Assembly: GCA_944386395.1 (NCBI GenBank)
Contig: CALXAZ010000035.1
Coordinates: 1 to 11,163 of the forward strand
Reading direction: 5' to 3'
Origin: an uncultured Clostridia bacterium
GTDB lineage: Bacteria; Bacillota; Clostridia; Oscillospirales; JAAYOS01
Length of the DNA stretch: 11,163 nucleotides
Part shown: positions 6,500 through 11,163 of the stretch, piece after piece
Numbering within the stretch: the first letter of the stretch is position 1
Layout: each line of letters begins with the position of its first letter
Position numbers and translations under genes: made by a program
The notes under the pieces: generated by a model
The model's database searches: none
What the model saw: only the letters and a program-made list of their open reading frames with translations
What the model was told of the DNA's origin: nothing

Positions 6500-7759
6500 A
6501 TGGAAATAAGCAGCAGAATACGAGAATTTGCAAAAGAAGCTGAAAAGAGCCTGCTGCCTGTATTCAAGAGCATAGATGAAACGGCGGAACGCTGCACCGA
6601 AAGAGTGCTTGCGGCATTCCGCCGTCATTCTGTGTCGGAAGCTATGTTTGCGGGCACGACAGGATATGGATATGACGATATGGGAAGAGAAGCGCTTGAT
6701 AAAATATATGCGGATATATTCGATACGGAGGCGGCGCTTGTCAGGATAGGTTTTGTAAATGGGACGCATGCTATTGGTTCTGCGCTATACGCGTCGCTTA
6801 TGCCGGGACAAACGCTGGTGTCCGCGGTTGGCGCGCCGTATGATACGCTGAGAGGAGTTATTGGAATTACCGGAGATAACTTTGGCTCGCTTAAGATGTA
6901 CGGAATAGGCTACCGTCAGGTCGAGCCGCTGGAAAACGGTGAACCGGATATAGAAGGTATAGCGGCTGAGGCTGCGAAGAGTGACACAGGGGCTGTGCTT
7001 ATACAGCGCTCAAGGGGATACTCAGTCCGACCGAGCCTGTCGGTTGCGAAGATAAAGGAAATTTGTGCCGTGGTACGAGCAGTCAACCCCGGGATAAACA
7101 TAATTGTCGACAACTGCTATGGGGAATTTGTAGATACGGAAGAGCCGGGAGGAAGCGACGGCGGAGACCTTATCTGCGGTTCGCTCATAAAAAATATCGG
7201 GGGAGGGCTTGCACCCACCGGAGGATATGTAGCAGGGAAAGCTGAGCTTGTTGAGCGCGCGGCATACAGGATGACGGTTCCGGGAATAGGCGGAGAATGT
7301 GGGTGTACAATGGGGCAGAACCGTGCTCTGTTCCAGGGGCTTTTCATGGCTCCGCATACAGTGGCGCAGAGCTTGAAAACTGCAGTGTTTTGCGCTAAAA
7401 TAGCAGAGATGGCAGGTTTTGACGCTACACCCCGGTGGAATGAGAAAAGAAATGATATTATCCAGCAGATAAATCTTGGAACTCCGGAAAAGGTGTCTGC
7501 GTTTTGCCGCGGGATACAGGCGGGATCACCTGTGGATTCATATGTTACGCCTGAGCCATGGCCAATGCCGGGATATAACTGTGATGTTATAATGGCGGCC
7601 GGGACGTTCAACCAGGGGGCGTCGATAGAGCTGAGCTGCGATGCGCCAATGCGCGAACCATATTGTGTGTATATGCAGGGCGGGCTGACATATGAGTCGG
7701 GAAAGTATGGCGTAATGCTCGCAATGAGCGGCGTTGACGGCATGGGTGGAGACAAATGA
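6500..7759 (+). CDS. PLP-dependent methionine gamma-lyase family protein ('aluminium resistance' family)
   Basis: At 419 residues this fits the fold-type I PLP protein family (Pfam Met_gamma_lyase, PF06838) often named aluminium resistance or cystathionine beta-lyase-like protein. It is common in Firmicutes and its true substrate is not well established. Visible features are AGTTGYGYDDMGRE (residues 51-64), RIGFVNGTHAI (82-92), the aspartate of DNCYGEF (D204) expected to pair with the PLP ring nitrogen, and the likely Schiff-base lysine K231 in GSLIKNIGGG (227-236). PGIGGECG (261-268) and the C-terminal QGGLTYESGKYGVMLAM (393-409) also look family-typical. The ATG is supported by TAGGAAG (6483-6489), 10 bases upstream. 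Its stop overlaps the ruvC start (ATGA), so the two are translationally coupled. C-S lyase activity is a family-based guess. Confidence 0.9.
   Translation: MEISSRIREFAKEAEKSLLPVFKSIDETAERCTERVLAAFRRHSVSEAMFAGTTGYGYDDMGREALDKIYADIFDTEAALVRIGFVNGTHAIGSALYASLMPGQTLVSAVGAPYDTLRGVIGITGDNFGSLKMYGIGYRQVEPLENGEPDIEGIAAEAAKSDTGAVLIQRSRGYSVRPSLSVAKIKEICAVVRAVNPGINIIVDNCYGEFVDTEEPGGSDGGDLICGSLIKNIGGGLAPTGGYVAGKAELVERAAYRMTVPGIGGECGCTMGQNRALFQGLFMAPHTVAQSLKTAVFCAKIAEMAGFDATPRWNEKRNDIIQQINLGTPEKVSAFCRGIQAGSPVDSYVTPEPWPMPGYNCDVIMAAGTFNQGASIELSCDAPMREPYCVYMQGGLTYESGKYGVMLAMSGVDGMGGDK
7745..7751 (+). promoter_or_regulatory. ruvC ribosome site inside the upstream coding sequence
   Basis: GGTGGAG lies within the last codons of the PLP enzyme, 4 bases before ATG 7756. 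The ruvC ATG overlaps the upstream stop as ATGA, so ribosomes finishing the upstream gene can restart here. Confidence 0.6.
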
Positions 7760-8256
7760 TTATTTTTGGAATCGACCCGGGTATAGCCACTGTAGGATAT
7801 GGCTTTGTAGAGTATGAGGGAAATAAGTTTAAGCTAATGCAGTATGGTATAGTAAAGACAGCGGCGGGGCTGCCGCTGAGCCAGCGCCTACTTGAGATTG
7901 CAAACGATATAGACGCGCTCCTACAGAGGTTTAAGCCTTATGCAGTGGCAGTGGAGGAGCTGTTTTTTAACAACAATATAAAGACAGGCATACATGTTGC
8001 CCATGGGCGAGGAGTGGTACTGCTTGAGTGCCGAAGGATGAATTGCCCGATTTTTGAATATACGCCTTTGCAGGTCAAGCAGGCTGTTACAGGGTATGGG
8101 CGCGCCGAAAAAAAGCAGGTCATGGAGATGACAAGGAGGATACTTGGTCTTGAAAAGGTGCCTCGTCCTGACGACGCGGCCGATGCACTTGCGCTTGCGA
8201 TATGCCACGGGCACTCGTCGGGCAGCCAGGGAGTATTGACAGATAACAGTATATAA
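7756..8256 (+). CDS. ruvC: Crossover junction endodeoxyribonuclease RuvC
   Basis: RuvC is the dimeric endonuclease that cuts Holliday junctions symmetrically to resolve recombination intermediates, working with RuvAB. The 166-residue length is normal. The four acidic metal-binding residues of the RNase H-like fold are visible: D7 in GIDPG, E67 in AVEELFF, and D140 and D143 in PDDAADALA, matching the pattern of the E. coli enzyme. YTPLQVKQAVTGYGRAEKKQV (about 102-122) is the conserved DNA-contact segment. The start overlaps the upstream stop codon. ruvA follows after 71 bases holding no gene. A perfect TTGACA at 8236-8241, inside the end of this gene, lacks a partnered -10. No LexA-type box is visible nearby, so SOS control is not supported from sequence. 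Confidence 0.97.
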   Translation: MIIFGIDPGIATVGYGFVEYEGNKFKLMQYGIVKTAAGLPLSQRLLEIANDIDALLQRFKPYAVAVEELFFNNNIKTGIHVAHGRGVVLLECRRMNCPIFEYTPLQVKQAVTGYGRAEKKQVMEMTRRILGLEKVPRPDDAADALALAICHGHSSGSQGVLTDNSI

Positions 8257-8327
8257 GCTGACCCGCTACGGCAAAATAAGAGATGTCTGCCTGAAAGCGG
8301 CAGCGCGGTTATACGAAAGGACAGGAT

Positions 8328-8930
8328 ATGTTTTATTACCTTGATGGCGTAGTAGCTCATAGCGAGCCGGGGCTTGTGGTGATAGATATCGGAGGGGTGG
8401 GTTATGCGTGCAATACATCGCTTGTGACGCTTGCTTCGATAGAAAAGGGAAAACGTGCCCGCCTCTATACATACGTTCATGTGAGAGAGGACGCCTTTGA
8501 TATATATGGGTTTGCCACCCTGGAAGAGCTCTCGTGCTATAAGATGCTCATATCGATTTCGGGAGTTGGGCCAAAGGCGGCGCTTTCGATACTTTCATAC
8601 GCTACACCGGAGCAGCTTGCGCTGGCAGTGATAACCGATGATGAAAAGGTGCTTACTGCAGCGCCGGGCGTGGGCAAGAAGATAGCGCAGAGGATAATCC
8701 TCGAGCTGAAGGATAAGATGAAAAAAGAACAGCTGGAGGCTGCGTCGGCTGCGGGAAAGGCTGCGGTAAGACAAACATTCGGTTCCCGCGCCAACGAAGC
8801 TGCGACAGCGCTGGGGGTGCTGGGATACAGCCAGTCCGAGGCATCAGAGGCGATGAAGGGGATAGATACTGAGGCGCTCCCGGTAGAGGAAATAGTGCGG
8901 CTTGCGCTGAAGAAGATGATAAGGAACTGA
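8328..8930 (+). CDS. ruvA: Holliday junction branch migration complex subunit RuvA
   Basis: RuvA tetramers bind the four-way junction and load the RuvB motor. The 200-residue protein shows the standard three parts. An N-terminal OB fold (about 1-63) starts MFYYLDGVVAH and includes HVREDAFDIYGF (51-62). Tandem helix-hairpin-helix motifs follow, with ISGVGPKAAL (77-86) and APGVGKKIAQRI (112-123). A linker (about 131-152, Ala/Lys-rich) then leads to the C-terminal RuvB-binding domain (about 153-200, ALGVLGYSQSEA). ATG 8328 is preceded by AAAGGA with a 6-base gap, and the N-terminus matches family practice. ruvB follows after 31 bases. No oddities seen. Confidence 0.97.
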   Translation: MFYYLDGVVAHSEPGLVVIDIGGVGYACNTSLVTLASIEKGKRARLYTYVHVREDAFDIYGFATLEELSCYKMLISISGVGPKAALSILSYATPEQLALAVITDDEKVLTAAPGVGKKIAQRIILELKDKMKKEQLEAASAAGKAAVRQTFGSRANEAATALGVLGYSQSEASEAMKGIDTEALPVEEIVRLALKKMIRN

Positions 8931-8961
8931 AACAGAGGTCAAAAGGAACGGAGGGCGGAAA

Positions 8962-10029
8962 ATGAGCATAGAATTCAGCGACAATAGCGATGAGCGCATA
9001 GTATCGTCTACCCTCATAGCGGATGATGACGGCGAGGCGTCGCTCCGTCCGAGGACACTTGAGGATTATACCGGGCAGGAAAAGGCGAAGGAGCATCTTG
9101 CCATATCGATAGAGGCAGCAAAGCTGCGCTCGGAGGCGATGGATCATATACTGTTGTATGGACCTCCCGGCTTGGGAAAGACCACTCTTGCCGGAGTGAT
9201 AGCAAACGAGATGGGGGCAAACATAAGGATAACCTCCGGTCCTGCGATAGAGAAGGCGGGGGATCTTGCCGCGCTGCTGACAAACCTTAATCAGTTTGAT
9301 ATACTGTTTATTGATGAAATACATCGTCTCAACCGCTCAGTAGAGGAGATACTGTATCCTGCAATGGAGGACTATGCGCTGGATATAATTATAGGCAAAG
9401 GGCCGTCTGCCCGCTCGATACGTCTTGACCTACCTAAATTTACGCTTATCGGAGCTACTACCCGGGCCGGTCAGCTTACAGCTCCCCTGCGTGACCGCTT
9501 TGGTGTGGTGCTCAGGCTCGAGCTTTATCAGCCGGAGGAGCTTATGCGGATAGTGTCACGAAGCGCGGGGATACTTGGTATTAGGATAGATCCGGAGGGA
9601 GCCATGGAGATTGCAAGACGCTCGAGAGGCACCCCACGTATAGCAAACCGGCTTTTGAAGCGTGTGCGTGACTATGCACAGGTCCGGGCAAACGGTATTA
9701 TAACAAAGGATGTAGCAGATGCAGCATTGGATATGCTTGAAGTGGATGAGATAGGGCTCGATTCGACTGATCGCCGGATGCTTGAAAGCATAATATATCA
9801 TTTTGGAGGAGGCCCAGTAGGTCTGGAGACGCTTGCGGCAACGATTGGCGAAGAAGCAGTAACGCTGGAAGATGTGTACGAGCCATATTTGCTCCAGCTG
9901 GGATTTATTAACAGGACGCCCAGGGGAAGGTGTGCGACAAAGCCGGCATATGATCATCTTGGCATACCATTTTCGGGTAACGCTCCTGTAAAGGGGCAGA
10001 ACCCCGAGCAACAGAAGCTTGAGCTTTGA
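8962..10029 (+). CDS. ruvB: Holliday junction branch migration DNA helicase RuvB
   Basis: RuvB is the hexameric AAA+ ATPase that drives branch migration at RuvA-bound junctions. The 355-residue protein is slightly longer than typical because of a charged N-terminal extension (about 20 residues) and a polar Gln-rich tail. Motifs are complete: DYTGQE (35-40), Walker A GPPGLGKTT (67-75), Walker B FIDEIHR (116-122), sensor 1 ATTRAG (165-170) and the arginine-finger segment PLRDRFG (175-181). GTPRIANRLLKRVRD (sensor 2) and a C-terminal winged-helix domain ending GFINRTPRGR follow. GGAGGG (8950-8955) is a strong ribosome site 6 bases before the ATG. Isoleucine codons are 25 AUA, 7 AUU and 1 AUC by hand count, a marked preference. 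glmM follows after 87 bases. Confidence 0.98.
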   Translation: MSIEFSDNSDERIVSSTLIADDDGEASLRPRTLEDYTGQEKAKEHLAISIEAAKLRSEAMDHILLYGPPGLGKTTLAGVIANEMGANIRITSGPAIEKAGDLAALLTNLNQFDILFIDEIHRLNRSVEEILYPAMEDYALDIIIGKGPSARSIRLDLPKFTLIGATTRAGQLTAPLRDRFGVVLRLELYQPEELMRIVSRSAGILGIRIDPEGAMEIARRSRGTPRIANRLLKRVRDYAQVRANGIITKDVADAALDMLEVDEIGLDSTDRRMLESIIYHFGGGPVGLETLAATIGEEAVTLEDVYEPYLLQLGFINRTPRGRCATKPAYDHLGIPFSGNAPVKGQNPEQQKLEL

Positions 10030-10116
10030 GAAGACGCAAGTAGATAACGTCTATAGATAATTTAAGACATGTATCATTTGAGATTAAAAATTTGACATAT
10101 GAGAGGAAATAGGTAT

Positions 10117-11163
10117 ATGGCAAGACTTTTTGGTACAGACGGCATACGCGGCATAGCAAATGACGGGCTTGACTGCATCCTTGCGCTCAAGGCTGGGCAG
10201 GCAGCGGCTGAGGTGCTTACAGAAACGGCAAATCACCGTCCACTGTTTCTGATAGGCAAAGATACACGCATATCCTCGGACATGCTGGAAAACGCGCTTG
10301 CTGCCGGGATATGTTCGGTAGGAGGGGACGTTGTGCTGCTGGGGGTGGTACCCACGCCGGCGGTGGCCTACCTGTCGGTAGAGCTGGGCGCGGATGCTGG
10401 GATAATGATATCGGCGTCACATAACCCGTTTGAGCACAATGGGATAAAGATTTTTAATGGAGATGGCTACAAGCTTTCTGACGAATTGGAGGATAGGATA
10501 GAGAAGAAGATCAACGAAGGAGTGACGCTCAAGACATATGAAAATATCGGCAGGGTAAGAAGAGACCCGGGGGCTGTGAAGAAATATATAGACCATCTTG
10601 TGAGCTGCGCCGAAAATAATATTGAAGGTTTACGCGTGCTGGTGGACTGTGCCAATGGATCTGCCTCGGTGACATCGCACCCGCTGTTTAAAAATTTTGC
10701 AGCTGACGTTGAGATAATAGGGGACCAGCCGAATGGGACGAATATAAATCTCGATTGTGGGTCAACGCATCTTGAGAGACTCTCAAGGATGGTTGTTGCC
10801 GGTGGATACGACGTTGGGGTGGCATTTGACGGAGACGCAGACAGGTGTCTTGTGGTTAATGAAAAGGGAGAAACCGTGGATGGAGACCACATAATGGCAA
10901 TAATTGGAAGGCAGCTTCGTGATGAGGGAAGGCTCGCAGGCGACACCATCGTAGCAACAGTTATGTCGAACCTTGGTTTTCATATGTTTGCCAGGGAGAA
11001 TGGTCTCAAGGTTATAACGGCGGCGGTAGGAGATAGATATGTGCTGGAGGAGATGAAAAAGGGTGGCTATGTACTTGGTGGGGAGCAGTCAGGTCATCTT
11101 ATCTTCCTTGAAAACGCCACAACAGGTGATGGTCAGCTTACGGCAGTGAAGTATCTTGGAATA
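10117..11163 (+). CDS. glmM: Phosphoglucosamine mutase, 3' end outside window
   Basis: GlmM converts glucosamine-6-phosphate to glucosamine-1-phosphate, the step before UDP-GlcNAc in peptidoglycan synthesis. The reading frame opens at ATG 10117, after AGAGGA (10102-10107, 9-base gap), and remains open for 349 codons to the window edge; GlmM is normally near 450 residues, so roughly 100 are missing. The start MARLFGTDGIRGIAN is highly characteristic of bacterial GlmM. The active phosphoserine is S101 in ISASHNP (98-104), the Mg-binding loop is DGDAD (238-242), and the sugar-binding GEQSGH is at 322-327. All visible key residues are intact. In many Firmicutes glmM sits with cdaA-cdaR; here it follows ruvB. 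No clear promoter is seen in the 87-base gap, so readthrough from the ruv genes is possible. Confidence 0.97.
   Translation, partial: MARLFGTDGIRGIANDGLDCILALKAGQAAAEVLTETANHRPLFLIGKDTRISSDMLENALAAGICSVGGDVVLLGVVPTPAVAYLSVELGADAGIMISASHNPFEHNGIKIFNGDGYKLSDELEDRIEKKINEGVTLKTYENIGRVRRDPGAVKKYIDHLVSCAENNIEGLRVLVDCANGSASVTSHPLFKNFAADVEIIGDQPNGTNINLDCGSTHLERLSRMVVAGGYDVGVAFDGDADRCLVVNEKGETVDGDHIMAIIGRQLRDEGRLAGDTIVATVMSNLGFHMFARENGLKVITAAVGDRYVLEEMKKGGYVLGGEQSGHLIFLENATTGDGQLTAVKYLGI

Noticed and set aside
8236..8257. Perfect TTGACA near the end of ruvC with TATATAA following, as a ruvA promoter
   Set aside because: The spacer is only 8-10 bases; at 17 bases the sequence is tgaccc, not a -10 element.
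8287..8303. Small inverted repeat ctgcc/ggcag between ruvC and ruvA
   Set aside because: Only 5 bp with a 7-base loop and no T-run; expected by chance.
10026..10061. TTGAGA and TATAGA/GATAAT after ruvB as a glmM promoter
   Set aside because: Spacers of 20 and 24 bases are outside the usual range; too weak to list as a feature.
10092..10097. Perfect TTGACA before glmM as a -35 element
   Set aside because: The -10 position would fall on the ATG itself (10115-10120), giving no leader and excluding the good ribosome site at 10102-10107.

Overview
The window looks like a chromosomal segment of a strictly anaerobic Gram-positive bacterium, most likely of class Clostridia. The grounds are an oxygen-sensitive indolepyruvate:ferredoxin oxidoreductase, the C-terminus of a large 2-hydroxyacyl-CoA dehydratase/activase-type protein, purine-rich Shine-Dalgarno sites before nearly every gene, and a gene set typical of Firmicutes. 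Base composition is roughly balanced, yet isoleucine is mostly written AUA (25 of 33 Ile codons in ruvB). I cannot name a genus. All supported genes are on the + strand and tightly packed; no gap exceeds about 120 bases. I see no tRNA, rRNA, CRISPR array, insertion sequence or phage gene.

Layout. (1) 2-883: 3' part of a large 2-hydroxyacyl-CoA dehydratase/activase-related gene, followed by a perfect 16-bp hairpin at 885-923. (2) 969-5923: a four-gene cassette, aryl-CoA ligase (paaK-type) - iorA - iorB - second aryl-CoA ligase, with gaps of 12, 14 and 18 bases, almost certainly one transcript. (3) 5924-6041: an intergenic segment with a good sigma-A-type promoter (TTGTAA-17-TATAAT) followed by a perfect 35-nt palindrome. 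(4) 6042-6473: a tandem ACT-domain protein, probably an amino-acid sensor for the cassette. (5) 6500-7759: a PLP enzyme of the methionine gamma-lyase/'aluminium resistance' family, whose stop overlaps the ruvC start. (6) 7756-10029: ruvC, ruvA and ruvB, the complete Holliday-junction machinery. (7) 10117 to the end: glmM (phosphoglucosamine mutase), cut by the window edge.

How the genes work together. IorAB interconverts aryl pyruvates (the transamination products of Trp, Phe and Tyr) with arylacetyl-CoA plus reduced ferredoxin and CO2. The two ligases interconvert arylacetyl-CoA with the free aryl acid. The cassette therefore links aromatic amino acids to indoleacetate, phenylacetate or hydroxyphenylacetate, either as an oxidative fermentation branch or, in reverse, as aryl-acid assimilation into aromatic amino acids. 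The sequence cannot decide direction. The ACT protein fits aromatic amino-acid sensing. The second half of the window is housekeeping: recombination and cell-wall precursor synthesis.

I do not see a clearly undescribed system. The parts most worth a second look are the paired ligases around iorAB, the promoter plus palindrome before the ACT gene, and the AUA-dominated isoleucine coding.
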